Shown here: positions 1 through 8,632 of the stretch, one piece after another
How the letters are laid out: every line of letters starts with the position of its first letter
Numbering within the stretch: the stretch's first letter is position 1
NCBI RefSeq assembly: GCF_024809975.1
Contig: NZ_JANUDY010000003.1
Span: 248,001 to 312,000, forward strand
DNA length: 64,000 nt
Direction of reading: 5' to 3'
From: Comamonas sp. BIGb0152
GTDB lineage: Bacteria; Pseudomonadota; Gammaproteobacteria; Burkholderiales; Burkholderiaceae_C
Program-made: the position numbers and the translations under genes
The notes under the pieces: generated by a model
Told to the model about the DNA's origin: nothing
What the model saw: the letters and a program-made list of their open reading frames with translations, nothing else
The model's database searches: none

Positions 1-725
1 AGCTGCGCCAACGTGGCCTCGATAAAGGCATTGAGCACCGGCATGGCCTGGCCATGCTCGGACTCCTTGGCCGCGCGCTTGACCACCAGCAGCGCCGCAA
101 TGGCGTCGAGCACGGCCGGGTCACTGACGGTGCCATCGACCAGATCCTGAAAGCGCATGGGCGCCACGCCCTTGCCCTCCGACACCCACAGGCAGGCCAG
201 CAAGGGGCGCAGCACATACAAGTATTTCTTGAGTCGCACCGTCTCGCACTGCAGGTACTCGCGGTAGTTTTTGCGCGCCATGTGCAGGTAGTGGTAGTGC
301 GTGCGCTCGGGCAGGTGTACGCGCTCAATGGCGGCGCGCATGTCGGCCACAAACAGCGGATCGGCCTGGTAGACGACTGGCGAATCAAACCATTCGATCA
401 AGGTGGCATTGCCTTTTTTGAGCAGGCCCAGCGCCTTGCGCAGCTCCCAGCCGTTGACATCGAACACATCCGAGATAGGCAGCTCGATCACATCGCGCTG
501 CTCGCTCACGCTCAGGTACCAAGGCAGGCGCGGCGCATAGACAAAGCGCACATCGTAGTCACTGTCGGGCGATGCAAAACCCCAGCCCCGGCTGCCGGAT
601 TCGCAGGCAAACAGGATGCGCACCTGGTGCTCGATCTCGATCTGTGCGAGCTTGGCTTCGATGTCGGCGCGCACGGCAGGGTCGATGGGGTGTACCTGCT
701 CTTGCCAGGCTTCGGAATGGTTCAC
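1..725 (-). CDS. Predicted nucleotidyltransferase, DNA polymerase beta superfamily (3' end outside window)
   Basis: At least 241 codons are visible, and the reading frame runs off the left edge of the window, so the C-terminus is missing. The nucleotidyltransferase signature is clear: G44-S45-R46-G47-W48 followed by D56-x-D58, which are the nucleotide-binding GS motif and two metal-binding aspartates. This resembles the COG3541 group (YcgL-like), whose substrate is not established. The start is taken as GTG at 725 because an AGGGAG Shine-Dalgarno sits about 7 nt upstream and residues 2-40 read as normal coding sequence. It is transcribed away from the bacterioferritin gene. The family is secure; the substrate is unknown. 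Confidence 0.75.
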   Translation of the reverse strand, partial: MNHSEAWQEQVHPIDPAVRADIEAKLAQIEIEHQVRILFACESGSRGWGFASPDSDYDVRFVYAPRLPWYLSVSEQRDVIELPISDVFDVNGWELRKALGLLKKGNATLIEWFDSPVVYQADPLFVADMRAAIERVHLPERTHYHYLHMARKNYREYLQCETVRLKKYLYVLRPLLACLWVSEGKGVAPMRFQDLVDGTVSDPAVLDAIAALLVVKRAAKESEHGQAMPVLNAFIEATLAQ

Positions 726-932
726 GCTCGCTCCCTTCAAAACCCCTGATATTGCCAGAACCCCAGGCACCTCCCCTTCCCTGCGCCGTGCAGGCTGCGC
801 AGGCAATGCGAATGCATCTGCTTACAGCCCGCATCCAGAGCGGTGGTACGTGGGCATTGGGCTGCCTTCGCAACCAGCAGCGCGCAGACACGCGATACTG
901 CAGGCTTCGCAAACTTTACCGAAAACAAGAAC

Positions 933-1397
933 ATGCAAGGCCATCCTGACGTCGTCGACTACCTCAAGGACCTGCTGCAGGGCGAGCTGGCGGCTCGCGA
1001 CCAGTATTTTGCCCATTCGCGCATTTACGAAGACCAAGGCTTCAGCAAGCTGTTCACCCGCCTGGACCATGAGATGCAGGAAGAAACCCAGCACGCCGAC
1101 GCGCTGCTGCGCCGCATTCTGATGCTGGGCGGCCGCCCCGATATGCGCCCCAAGGAGTTCACGCCCGGCGCCACCGTGCCCGAGATGCTGCAAAAGGACC
1201 TGGATACCGAATACGAAGTGCGTGCCGGCCTGCGCCAGGGCATGGAGCTGTGCGAAAAGCACAGCGACTATGTGAGCCGCGATATTCTGCTGGCACAGCT
1301 GCGCGACACCGAAGAAGACCATGCCTACTGGCTGGAAAAGCAGCTGGGCCTGATCAAGATGATGGGCCTGCCCAACTACCTGCAAAGCCAGACCTGA
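933..1397 (+). CDS. bfr: Bacterioferritin-like ferroxidase, lacking the usual haem-ligand Met52
   Basis: This 154-residue protein has the four-helix bacterioferritin fold and begins MQGHPD like its family. Ferroxidase ligands are visible at E18, E51, H54, E93, E127 and H130. It would oxidise Fe(II) with O2 or peroxide and store the mineral in a 24-subunit cytoplasmic shell. Residue 52, the methionine that ligates haem between two subunits in E. coli Bfr, is threonine here. The protein may therefore be a haem-free homopolymer or may need a haem-binding partner subunit. The start at 933 is chosen from the family N-terminus; the frame is open further upstream to 843 but that part does not look like bacterioferritin. 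The upstream ribosome binding site is weak. Confidence 0.9.
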   Translation: MQGHPDVVDYLKDLLQGELAARDQYFAHSRIYEDQGFSKLFTRLDHEMQEETQHADALLRRILMLGGRPDMRPKEFTPGATVPEMLQKDLDTEYEVRAGLRQGMELCEKHSDYVSRDILLAQLRDTEEDHAYWLEKQLGLIKMMGLPNYLQSQT

Positions 1398-1410
1398 TCT
1401 GCGCTCGCCC

Positions 1411-1447
1411 ATGCAAAAGGCCGCCATCGTCTGGCGGCCTTTTGCAT
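1411..1447. terminator. Bidirectional terminator between bfr and yhhQ
   Basis: A perfect 15-bp inverted repeat (1411-1425 with 1433-1447) has a 7-nt loop. Its outer ends are A4 on one side and T4 on the other, so it can end transcription from both convergent genes. Confidence 0.8.
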
Positions 1448-1494
1448 GGCGAAGACTGCTGCAGCCCCCTCGGACCTGGCAGTGTTGAACCCGG

Positions 1495-2172
1495 TCAGGG
1501 TGCAGCGGTGGCTACCGTTGGCATACGCATCGAGCGCACCAGCGCCGCTAGCACCACGCCATAGGCAGGCACAAACAGCAGCAGGCTCACGGCCAGTTTG
1601 ATGACATAGTCCACCAGTGCGATCTCCACCCAGTTGGCGGCCATGAAGGGGTCCGCGCTGCGCCAGAAGGCGATGGAGAAAAAGGCGGCGGTATCGAGCG
1701 CCTGGCCAAACACCGAGGCGGCAGCGGGCGCCATCCACCAGGCATGGCTCTTTTGGCGGATGCGGTCAAACACCTGGATGTCGAGCAGCTGGCCCAGCAC
1801 ATAGGCGGCAAAGCTGGCCAGCGCAATGCGGAACACAAAGCTGTTGAAGCTCTGCAAGGCCTCCCAGCCGTTGAAGCGCCCTTCATGGAAGATGACGCCC
1901 ACGACATAGGACACCAGCAGCGCCGGCAGCATGGCCCGGGTGATGACGCGGCGCGCCTCGACCTTGCCGATCAGACGCACGGTCAGATCAGTGGCCAAAA
2001 AGATAAACGGAAAGCTGAAGGCCCCCCAGGTGCTGTGAAAGCCAAACAACGAGATGGGCAGCTGCACCAGGTAGTTGCTGGCAATGACGATGGCGACGTG
2101 GAAGGCCACCAGCAAGGAGAGATAGAGAGGCACGCGCGACACAGGGGTCTGCACGGCATGAGCGGAGTTCAT
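1495..2172 (-). CDS. yhhQ: Queuosine precursor transporter YhhQ
   Basis: This 225-residue integral membrane protein has about six hydrophobic segments and the family's charged loop after the third segment (LIGKVEARRVI). YhhQ (COG1738) imports preQ0 or preQ1, the deazaguanine precursors of queuosine in tRNA. The assignment is strongly supported by a class I preQ1 riboswitch immediately upstream whose 3' end overlaps the ribosome binding site. The start at 2172 is the first ATG after that GGA element. The gene is convergent with bfr and diverges from the small LexA-boxed gene at 2436. Confidence 0.92.
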   Translation of the reverse strand: MNSAHAVQTPVSRVPLYLSLLVAFHVAIVIASNYLVQLPISLFGFHSTWGAFSFPFIFLATDLTVRLIGKVEARRVITRAMLPALLVSYVVGVIFHEGRFNGWEALQSFNSFVFRIALASFAAYVLGQLLDIQVFDRIRQKSHAWWMAPAAASVFGQALDTAAFFSIAFWRSADPFMAANWVEIALVDYVIKLAVSLLLFVPAYGVVLAALVRSMRMPTVATAAP

Positions 2173-2176
2173 GACA

Positions 2177-2210
2177 TTCCTTTTTGGTCAATGGGGGCGA
2201 GGGAACCCAT
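2177..2210 (-). promoter_or_regulatory. Class I preQ1 riboswitch controlling yhhQ
   Basis: Read on the minus strand from 2210, the sequence matches the class I preQ1 aptamer position by position. P1 is AUGGG paired with CCCAU (2210-2206 with 2195-2191). The ligand-sensing C15 lies at 2196, directly before the P1 3' strand. The A-rich tail has A5 at 2185-2181, and loop bases C8-C9 (2203-2202) can form the P2 pseudoknot with G31-G32 (2180-2179). G31-G32 belong to the GGA Shine-Dalgarno of yhhQ, 6 nt before the ATG, so preQ1 binding should block translation. A TACAAT -10-like hexamer lies upstream at 2267-2262. The class and the target gene agree with known preQ1 regulation. Confidence 0.88.
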
Positions 2211-2373
2211 GGCTACGAAAGAGTCCCGAGAACAGGGTTGTTCTGGGGCATAAGGGGCCATATTGTATACGCGCTGCCTAAAACCAGTAGCGCCAAGCGC
2301 CCCTCTCACAGGCCACTGCTGCGGGCTGCGTCCGCCACAAACCACAGGCTCAGCATTGAGTCACCATAAAAAG

Positions 2374-2389
2374 CTGTACAAATAAACAG
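2374..2389 (+). promoter_or_regulatory. LexA (SOS) box 1 upstream of the 2436 gene
   Basis: The sequence fits CTGT-N8-ACAG exactly, with an AT-rich centre. It overlaps the -35 region of a plausible promoter (TGTACA at 2375-2380, GATACT at 2398-2403, 17-bp spacer). Confidence 0.7.
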
Positions 2390-2408
2390 TTAGCCAGGAT
2401 ACTTGTCA

Positions 2409-2424
2409 CTGTTTATTTAAACAG
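2409..2424 (+). promoter_or_regulatory. LexA (SOS) box 2 upstream of the 2436 gene
   Basis: A second exact CTGT-N8-ACAG site; the wider 18 bp (2408-2425) form 8-bp arms around a central TT. It would cover the predicted transcription start and ends 11 nt before the ATG at 2436. Its start lies 35 bp from the start of box 1. Confidence 0.78.
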
Positions 2425-2435
2425 TCATTCAATCT

Positions 2436-2729
2436 ATGGAAGTCTCTCCCCCAATCGCCATCAGCCTGCAGGATTGCCACGGCATTGATCCTGCCCTCAA
2501 ACACCGCGCAGAAATGCGCTTTGCCCGAGAGATCGGCAAGTTTTTCCCCGACGAGCAGAACATGCTGGAATCCTTGAGCGCTTATACCGATGCAGCCGAA
2601 GGCGGTGAGATCTCTGCCCAGCAAGAGGTGCTGGCCCGCGCCTGGCTCAAGGCCTTTGACAAGGCCCGGCAGGCGGGTTTTCAGGGGATTGGTGTGGAAG
2701 AGGCGTACTTTGATGTGCGGCGGGGCTAG
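2436..2729 (+). CDS. Uncharacterised 97-residue protein, predicted SOS-induced
   Basis: I do not recognise this protein. It is a soluble, charged 97-residue protein with no signal peptide or membrane segment. Residues from about 25 to 80 look helical, with a Glu/Gln/Ala/Lys-rich stretch around 58-78. It sits behind two exact LexA-type boxes and a good candidate promoter, and a hairpin terminator follows, so it appears to be a single-gene SOS unit. No Shine-Dalgarno is evident between box 2 and the ATG; the leader would be short or nearly absent. Possible roles for such small SOS proteins include a division inhibitor, a DNA-repair accessory factor or a toxin, but nothing in the sequence decides between them. 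Confidence 0.75.
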   Translation: MEVSPPIAISLQDCHGIDPALKHRAEMRFAREIGKFFPDEQNMLESLSAYTDAAEGGEISAQQEVLARAWLKAFDKARQAGFQGIGVEEAYFDVRRG

Positions 2730-2771
2730 GCGACGCCGACGGCCAGACCGCCTGAGCAGCACCACCCCAAC

Positions 2772-2805
2772 GCCTGGCTGATTGGCTGCCAGGCTGCAGT
2801 TTTTT
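2772..2805 (+). terminator. Probable terminator of the 2436 gene
   Basis: GCCTGGC (2772-2778) pairs with GCCAGGC (2788-2794). A TGCAG spacer and six T residues (2800-2805) follow. Confidence 0.5.
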
Positions 2806-2861
2806 GCAGGTTCAACAAGGACTGGGCGCTGGTACTGCCGCGCCCTGTCCGCCGCCTTGTA

Positions 2862-3317
2862 TCAGCGCGCGCAGCTCAGCGATTCGCGCCAGCTGGGCTC
2901 GCTCACCATGCGCTTTTGCGACTGCAAGGTGTCGCGGCAAAGGTTTTCCAGGGTGCTGCGGTTGCCTGGGTCATTCCAATCCCAGGGGCTGGTGCCCGCC
3001 AGGTTCAGCGCCTGCAGCGCACGTGGGCTCTGGCTGCGCACATCTTGCGCAATGCCTGGGTGGGCGGCCAAAAAGTCGGCGCTGCTCTGGGTCATCTCAC
3101 CGGGCAGTAAAAAGCCCGATTGCTCGCAGCGCTGCACCTGGTACCAGTTGTCCAGCGCATACATCACGGCGCCGTCGCAGGGTTGGGCCTCGGCGGCCTC
3201 GGCCGTCACCTGGGCATTGTCTTGTGCGCTATTTTGCGTCTGCGCCCAGCTGGCGCTGGCCATCACTCCGGGCACCAGCAGCGCCACCACATATTTCCAC
3301 ATCTTCATCTGACGCAT
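2862..3317 (-). CDS. Secreted hypothetical protein
   Basis: This 151-residue protein has an N-terminal signal peptide with a hydrophobic core near residues 8-22 and a likely cleavage after Ala-Ser-Trp-Ala, giving a mature protein starting near Gln26. Four cysteines in the mature part could form disulfides. I do not recognise a domain. Two starts are possible: ATG at 3317, only 2 nt from a GGAG, or ATG at 3308 (MKMWKY), 11 nt from it. The second gives a more typical signal peptide. The gene lies downstream of acnB in the same direction but after acnB's terminator. Confidence 0.65.
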   Translation of the reverse strand: MRQMKMWKYVVALLVPGVMASASWAQTQNSAQDNAQVTAEAAEAQPCDGAVMYALDNWYQVQRCEQSGFLLPGEMTQSSADFLAAHPGIAQDVRSQSPRALQALNLAGTSPWDWNDPGNRSTLENLCRDTLQSQKRMVSEPSWRESLSCAR

Positions 3318-3460
3318 TTCTCCGATCGACTATTTCAAAAATTTCGCGGCATAGGATTGGGCGGGACAGCCATCGCTGCCCGCCCAAAGACCAGCGAACA
3401 TTGTGCATACACCCATGCTTCTTGCACGCTACCCGCGTTAAACCCCTGGGTACGGGCATG

Positions 3461-3482
3461 AAAAAACCCGCCGCAGCGGGTT
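3461..3482 (-). terminator. Terminator of acnB
   Basis: On the minus strand AACCCGC (3482-3476) and GCGGGTT (3471-3465) form a 7-bp stem around a TGCG loop, followed by a run of T. Confidence 0.75.
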
Positions 3483-3527
3483 GTGGGTGACAGGGGCGCC
3501 AAGGCCCCTGCACAGCAGCTGTGACGC

Positions 3528-6113
3528 TTAGATCTTCTCTGCCACTTCGGCGTATTCCGCAATTTCGTTGAAGTTCATGTAGCGATAGACGGAGGCCTTG
3601 TCGGCATCGATCACGCCCATTTCCTTCAGGTACTCTTCCTTGCTGGGCAAGTAACCCAGGCGCGAGGCAATCGCCGCCAGTTCGGCCGAGCCCAGGTACA
3701 CATTGGTGTTCTTGCCCAGACGGTTGGGGAAGTTGCGGGTCGAGGTCGAGATCACCGTGGCGCCTTCGCGCACCTGGGCCTGGTTGCCCATGCACAGCGA
3801 GCAGCCGGGCATTTCGGTACGCGCACCGGCGGTGCCAAAGGCGGCGTAATGGCCTTCCTTGATCAGCTCGCTCTGGTCCATCTTGGTGGGCGGTGCCACC
3901 CACAGCTTGACAGGGATGTCACGCTGGCCGCCCAGCAGCTTGGCTGCAGCGCGGAAGTGGCCGATATTGGTCATGCACGAACCGATGAAGGCTTCATCGA
4001 TCTTGGTGCCGGCCACATCGGACAGGAACTTGGCATCGTCCGGGTCGTTCGGGCAGCAGACGATAGGCTCCTTGATGTCGGCCAGATCGATCTCGATGAC
4101 GTGTGCGTATTCGGCGTCCTTGTCGGCTTCGAGCAGGTCGGGCTTGGCCAGCCAGGCTTCGACCTTCTCGATGCGGCGTTGCAGGGTCTTGGCGTCGGCA
4201 TAACCGTCGGCGATCATGTTCTTCATCAGAACGATGTTCGAGGTCAGGTATTCGCGCACGGGCTCAGGGTTGAGCTTGATCGTGCAGCCAGCGGCCGAGC
4301 GCTCGGCGGAGGCATCGGACAGCTCGAACGCTTGCTCGACCTTCAGGTCTGGCAGGCCTTCGATTTCCAGAATGCGGCCGGAGAACTCGTTGATCTTGCC
4401 GGCCTTGGCAACGGTCAGCAGACCGGCCTTGATCGCATACAGCGGGATCGCATGCACCAGATCGCGCAAAGTCACGCCAGGCTGCATTTCGCCCTTGAAG
4501 CGCACCAGCACCGATTCAGGCATGTCCAGCGGCATCACGCCAGTCGCAGCACCGAAGGCCACCAGGCCCGAGCCTGCGGGGAAGGAAATACCGATGGGGA
4601 AACGGGTGTGCGAGTCACCGCCGGTGCCCACGGTGTCCGGCAGCAGCAGGCGGTTGAGCCAGCTGTGGATCACGCCATCGCCCGGGCGCAGGGCCACGCC
4701 GCCACGGTTGCTGATGAACTGGGGCAGCTCACGGTGGGTCTTGACGTCCACCGACTTGGGGTACGCAGCGGTGTGGCAGAAGGACTGCATCACCATGTCG
4801 GCCGAGAAGCCCAGGCAAGCCAGGTCCTTCAGCTCGTCACGGGTCATCGGGCCGGTGGTGTCTTGCGAGCCCACGGTGGTCATGCGGGGTTCGCAGTAGG
4901 TACCGGGGCGCACGCCCTGGCCTTCTGCCAGACCGACGGCACGGCCGACCATCTTTTGCGCCAAGGTAAAGCCAGCCTTGGTTTCCGCAGGTGCCTGGGG
5001 CAGACGGAACACGGTGGATGCGGGCAGGCCCAGCGCTTCGCGGGCCTTGGCGGTCAGCGAGCGGCCGATGATCAGGTTGATACGGCCGCCGGCGCGCACT
5101 TCGTCAAACAGCACATCGCTCTTGAGTTGGAACTCGGTGACGGTCTCGCCGTTCTTGAGGATCTTGCCGTCGTAGGGCAGCACGTCGATGACATCGCCCA
5201 TCTCCAGCTTGGAGACGTCCACTTCGATCGGCAGCGAGCCCGAATCTTCTTGCGTGTTGAAGAAGATGGGGGCGATCTTGCCGCCCAGGGTCACGCCACC
5301 AAAGCGCTTGTTGGGCACAAAGGGAATGTCCTGGCCGGTAGCCCAGACGATGGAGTTGGTCGCGGACTTGCGCGAAGAACCGGTGCCGACCACGTCGCCC
5401 ACGTAGGCCACCAGGTGGCCCTTTTTCTTCAGGTCGTCGATGAACTGCATCGGACCGCGCTTGCCGTCTTCTTCGGGCTTGAAGGCCGCGTCGGGACGCG
5501 TGTTCTTCAGCATGGCCAGGTAGTGCAGAGGAATGTCGGGGCGGCTCCAGGCGTCTGGTGCAGGCGACAGGTCATCGGTGTTGGTCTCGCCGGGCACCTT
5601 GAAGACGGTGACGGTGATCTTTTTCTCGACTTCGGGACGCGAGGTGAACCACTCGGCATCCGCCCAGCTTTGCATCACTTCCTTGGCCTTGGCATTGCCG
5701 GCCTTGGCCTTGTCGGCCACGTCGTTGAAGAAGTCGAACATCAGCAAGGTCTTCTTCAGCGCCTCGGCTGCCACAGCGGCCACTTCGGTGTCGTCCAGCA
5801 GTTCGATCAGCGGATGCACGTTGTAGCCACCCACCATGGTGCCGAGCAGCTCGGTGGCCTTGGCCTTGGAGATTAGCGCCACTTTCAGGTCGCCATGTGC
5901 AACGGCAGCCAGGAAGGAAGCCTTGACCTTGGCGGCATCGTCCACGCCTGGGGGCACGCGGTGGGTCAGCAGATCGAGCAGAAATGCGTCTTCACCGGCA
6001 GGTGGGTTCTTGATCAGCTCGATCAAGTCAGCGACCTGCTTGGCATCCAGCGGCAGTGGGGGGATGCCCAGAGCGGCACGCTCACTCACATGGTCGCGGT
6101 AGGCTTTCAACAT
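3528..6113 (-). CDS. acnB: Aconitate hydratase B
   Basis: This 861-residue protein has the length and domain order typical of AcnB: HEAT-like N-terminal domain, swivel domain, then the catalytic domains. The three [4Fe-4S] cysteines are visible at about residue 712 (GSCMTNIGH) and at 771 and 774 (CSLC). It interconverts citrate and isocitrate in the TCA cycle, and family members can also hydrate 2-methyl-cis-aconitate. It is followed by its own terminator. The minus-strand genes upstream (secreted protein, CitE-like, tam, mdh) share its orientation, which groups it with malate dehydrogenase and with the trans-aconitate detoxifying enzyme. Confidence 0.97.
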   Translation of the reverse strand: MLKAYRDHVSERAALGIPPLPLDAKQVADLIELIKNPPAGEDAFLLDLLTHRVPPGVDDAAKVKASFLAAVAHGDLKVALISKAKATELLGTMVGGYNVHPLIELLDDTEVAAVAAEALKKTLLMFDFFNDVADKAKAGNAKAKEVMQSWADAEWFTSRPEVEKKITVTVFKVPGETNTDDLSPAPDAWSRPDIPLHYLAMLKNTRPDAAFKPEEDGKRGPMQFIDDLKKKGHLVAYVGDVVGTGSSRKSATNSIVWATGQDIPFVPNKRFGGVTLGGKIAPIFFNTQEDSGSLPIEVDVSKLEMGDVIDVLPYDGKILKNGETVTEFQLKSDVLFDEVRAGGRINLIIGRSLTAKAREALGLPASTVFRLPQAPAETKAGFTLAQKMVGRAVGLAEGQGVRPGTYCEPRMTTVGSQDTTGPMTRDELKDLACLGFSADMVMQSFCHTAAYPKSVDVKTHRELPQFISNRGGVALRPGDGVIHSWLNRLLLPDTVGTGGDSHTRFPIGISFPAGSGLVAFGAATGVMPLDMPESVLVRFKGEMQPGVTLRDLVHAIPLYAIKAGLLTVAKAGKINEFSGRILEIEGLPDLKVEQAFELSDASAERSAAGCTIKLNPEPVREYLTSNIVLMKNMIADGYADAKTLQRRIEKVEAWLAKPDLLEADKDAEYAHVIEIDLADIKEPIVCCPNDPDDAKFLSDVAGTKIDEAFIGSCMTNIGHFRAAAKLLGGQRDIPVKLWVAPPTKMDQSELIKEGHYAAFGTAGARTEMPGCSLCMGNQAQVREGATVISTSTRNFPNRLGKNTNVYLGSAELAAIASRLGYLPSKEEYLKEMGVIDADKASVYRYMNFNEIAEYAEVAEKI

Positions 6114-6183
6114 ACGTTCTCCGGTTCTCTATTTCAATGGTGGGGCGCTCGCAAGGCGTCGGGCTTCCGCGCCGCTGTTCTTA

Positions 6184-6777
6184 TCAGCGGCCGTTGCCTT
6201 CAAACAGTGCGGCAGGTGGGTTTTTCTTGATAGCTTCGGCTACCTGGTTTTGCTCGGGGCTCATGCATTCATCGGCCAGGCGTTGGCCCAGCTTGCGATT
6301 GATCAGCATGGATTTGTTGGCAACTTGCAGCCACATGGCGCCAGCGTGCTGGTCTTCCAGGCGGACGGTGCCGGTGGAGGTCGACACCGGAGCCATGTGG
6401 TACTTGAAGCCCTTGCCTTCAACGAAGAAGTAGCCCGGGTTGACGGAATCCTTGGCGATATTGACCGACGCGCCCAATTCGCAGCTGATGCGGCCTTGGT
6501 AGACCTGCTCGGCAATGGCCAATTCGGCGGGGGTCAAGGTCTGCTGGGCAGGGATGGCTGCAACAGCGGCGGCCGCACCGGCGCCAGCGGCCACCGCTGC
6601 GCCCTTTTTGGCGGTGGAGGCACGCTTGGCGGGGGCTTTTTTGGCCGGTGCCTTCTTGGCAGCGGTGGTCTTGGCGGCCGCTGGCTTGGCCGCCTTCTTG
6701 TCTTGCGCCTGCACACTGCCCATAGCCAGAGTCAGCGCAGGAACCAAGACCAACAAAGAAATCACGCGATTTTTCAT
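6184..6777 (-). CDS. Secreted Ala/Lys-rich protein with conserved C-terminal domain
   Basis: This 197-residue protein has a signal peptide (MKNRVISLLVLVPALTLAMG, cleavage near AQA/AQD). A low-complexity region with repeated AAKKAPAKKAPAKRA-like units follows from about residue 25 to 65. The C-terminal domain, about 95-197, contains two cysteines (near CELG and DECM) and does not match a family I can name. The start at 6777 is chosen for its GGGAG ribosome binding site and signal peptide; the longer open frame to 7119 overlaps the CitE-like gene and is not credible. The cationic tail resembles histone H1 or PhaP-like linkers, but here it would be outside the cytoplasm. A role in binding envelope polyanions is only a guess. 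Confidence 0.75.
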   Translation of the reverse strand: MKNRVISLLVLVPALTLAMGSVQAQDKKAAKPAAAKTTAAKKAPAKKAPAKRASTAKKGAAVAAGAGAAAAVAAIPAQQTLTPAELAIAEQVYQGRISCELGASVNIAKDSVNPGYFFVEGKGFKYHMAPVSTSTGTVRLEDQHAGAMWLQVANKSMLINRKLGQRLADECMSPEQNQVAEAIKKNPPAALFEGNGR

Positions 6778-6829
6778 AACAACTCCCGCGATACAACGCA
6801 AGAAACAGGAAAAGGGCTGCCCGGAATGG

Positions 6830-7816
6830 TTACAGCCACTCCCGAACTGTACCCGGCAACGGACAACCCGTCTGCGCAGCACGCTCCAAAATTTGCCAAA
6901 AGTAACGATAACTTGCACGGTCATGCAAGACCCCATCGACGCTGATAGGGGCCCATTGCGCGTCTGCCGCTGCCCGCACGATACGGGCCGCTTCATCGAC
7001 CTGGCTCTGCGTGGGCGCGAAGGCCTGCAGGATGGGACGGATCTGCGCGGGGTGGATGCTCCACATGCGGGTATAGCCCAGCTCGCCATAGGCGCGGCGT
7101 GCGGCCTGCTCCATCGCATCGGGGTTCTTGAACTCGGTCACCACGCAGTGCGATGGCACCTTGCCATAGGCATGGCAGGCCGCAGCGATCTCCAGCTTGG
7201 CGCGCAGCACCAGCGGATGCGTAAACTGGCCTTGCACGCCCATTGCACTGGACGGAATCGCGCCACCATGGGCTGATACAAAATCCATCAAACCAAAGCT
7301 GATGCTTTGCACCCGGGGGTCGGCGGCAATCTCGAAAGCGCGGTGCACCGCCTGGGGTGATTCAATCAGCGCATGCAGCGGCACCGGGGTATCCGTGGCG
7401 CGCTGCAGCAGGCGGTCGACCTGGTCAATATCGTCCACCGATTCCACCTTGGGCACCATGATGTGGCAGAGCCTGTCGCCCGCCTCGCCCGCGATGGTGG
7501 CGATATCTTCGGCCAGCGCTGCGTGGTCTGCCGCATGCACACGGGCCGCTACCCGGGCGCCGGGTGCGGCGTTCTTGGCAAGCGAGGCCACCAGCTGGGC
7601 ATGGGCCTTTTCCTGGCCAACGGCCGCGCCGTCTTCGCAGTCCAGGGTCACATCGAACACGCAGCGGCCAAACTCTTGCGTCATCTGCGCCTGCAAAGCC
7701 AGGCTCTTGCGCATGCGGTCTTCAACACCGCTGTAGTGGTCGCAGACCGGCAAGGCCAGCGCCCCAGACTGGGCGCCGAGCAGAACCTGTGCGGGATGGA
7801 TGGCGGAAATACTCAT
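6830..7816 (-). CDS. CitE-like lyase (HpcH/HpaI aldolase / citrate lyase beta family)
   Basis: This 328-residue protein has the CitE TIM-barrel pattern: a metal/substrate Glu in DVTLDCEDG, an Arg in RVHAAD, a second acidic residue in IESPQAV, and the C-terminal WSIHPAQ motif. Standalone members without citrate lyase alpha or gamma subunits cleave or hydrolyse CoA thioesters such as L-malyl-CoA, (S)-citramalyl-CoA or beta-methylmalyl-CoA. Which one applies here is not decidable from sequence. The ATG at 7816 is preferred over the TTG at 7822. It lies 9 nt after the tam stop, so tam and this gene are very probably one transcript. It is placed among TCA genes but is not itself a TCA step. Confidence 0.85.
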   Translation of the reverse strand: MSISAIHPAQVLLGAQSGALALPVCDHYSGVEDRMRKSLALQAQMTQEFGRCVFDVTLDCEDGAAVGQEKAHAQLVASLAKNAAPGARVAARVHAADHAALAEDIATIAGEAGDRLCHIMVPKVESVDDIDQVDRLLQRATDTPVPLHALIESPQAVHRAFEIAADPRVQSISFGLMDFVSAHGGAIPSSAMGVQGQFTHPLVLRAKLEIAAACHAYGKVPSHCVVTEFKNPDAMEQAARRAYGELGYTRMWSIHPAQIRPILQAFAPTQSQVDEAARIVRAAADAQWAPISVDGVLHDRASYRYFWQILERAAQTGCPLPGTVREWL

Positions 7817-7825
7817 GGTCAAGGC

Positions 7826-8614
7826 TTAGATGGGGCGGCGGGCCACCAAAAACAAGCGGGGGAAGGCCAGCAGGCGCCGGCCATCGCTGCGCGGGCTGTA
7901 GGCGGCATCGATGCGGCGGGTGTATTCGGCGACAAAACTGGTTTGCAACTCGGCAGGCAGAGGCTGGAGAAAAGGCCGCAGCCCGGTGCCGCTCACCCAT
8001 TGGACAATCGCCTCGGCACTGTCCATCGGGTGCTGGTACGCCGTACGCCAGGCATCCACCTGGGCATCAAGGGCCAGCACATCGTAGTAATCATTCAGGG
8101 TCAGCAAATCCGTGCGCAAGGCCTGCGGATCGCCGATGTCTGCAGCCCAGGGCTGCAGCGCTGCCACTTCGCGCATCAGGCGGTGGCTGGGCTCGTCGCG
8201 GTTGTCTGGCATCTGTACGGCCAGCACACCACCGGGCGCCAACATGCCCATCAATCGGGGCAGCAGCTGGATGTGGTCCGGCACCCATTGCAGGGCCGCA
8301 TTGGCAAAAATCAAATCGGGCAAACGCCCCTTGTGCGGTGGAGCCTGCCAGTGGGCGATATCGCACTGCTCAAAATGCACTTGCGCAAGACGCTGGCGCG
8401 CAGCGGCCAGCATGTCTTGCGACTGGTCAACGCCCAGCACCCGTGCATGCACAAAGCGCCGGGCCAGCAGCTCGGTGGAATTACCCGGCCCGCAGCCCAG
8501 ATCCACCACATAGGCGGCATCGTCGGGCAGGGCCACGCGCGCCAGCAGGTCGGCGGCCGGGCGCGTGCGCTCGTCCTCGAACCGGCTGTAGAGCTGGGCA
8601 TTCCATTCGAGCAT
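7826..8614 (-). CDS. tam: Trans-aconitate 2-methyltransferase
   Basis: This 262-residue class I SAM-dependent methyltransferase has motif I VDLGCGPGNS near residues 42-51, the acidic residue of motif II in GVDQS, and ANAALQWV, typical of Tam. The enzyme methylates trans-aconitate, a spontaneous isomerisation product of cis-aconitate that inhibits aconitase. Its position between mdh and the acnB segment fits a damage-control role for the TCA cycle. It starts 18 nt after the mdh stop and is probably co-transcribed with mdh and the CitE-like gene. Confidence 0.92.
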   Translation of the reverse strand: MLEWNAQLYSRFEDERTRPAADLLARVALPDDAAYVVDLGCGPGNSTELLARRFVHARVLGVDQSQDMLAAARQRLAQVHFEQCDIAHWQAPPHKGRLPDLIFANAALQWVPDHIQLLPRLMGMLAPGGVLAVQMPDNRDEPSHRLMREVAALQPWAADIGDPQALRTDLLTLNDYYDVLALDAQVDAWRTAYQHPMDSAEAIVQWVSGTGLRPFLQPLPAELQTSFVAEYTRRIDAAYSPRSDGRRLLAFPRLFLVARRPI

Positions 8615-8632
8615 GCTGGTCAGCGCGTTGGA

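Noticed and set aside
843-932. N-terminal extension of bacterioferritin
   Set aside because: The bacterioferritin family begins MxG at 933; the extension is not family-like.
3849-5876. 675-codon open frame antisense to acnB
   Set aside because: The acnB frame is unmistakable on the other strand, and the antisense protein is rich in His/Gly/Gln with no family pattern: a GC-bias artefact.
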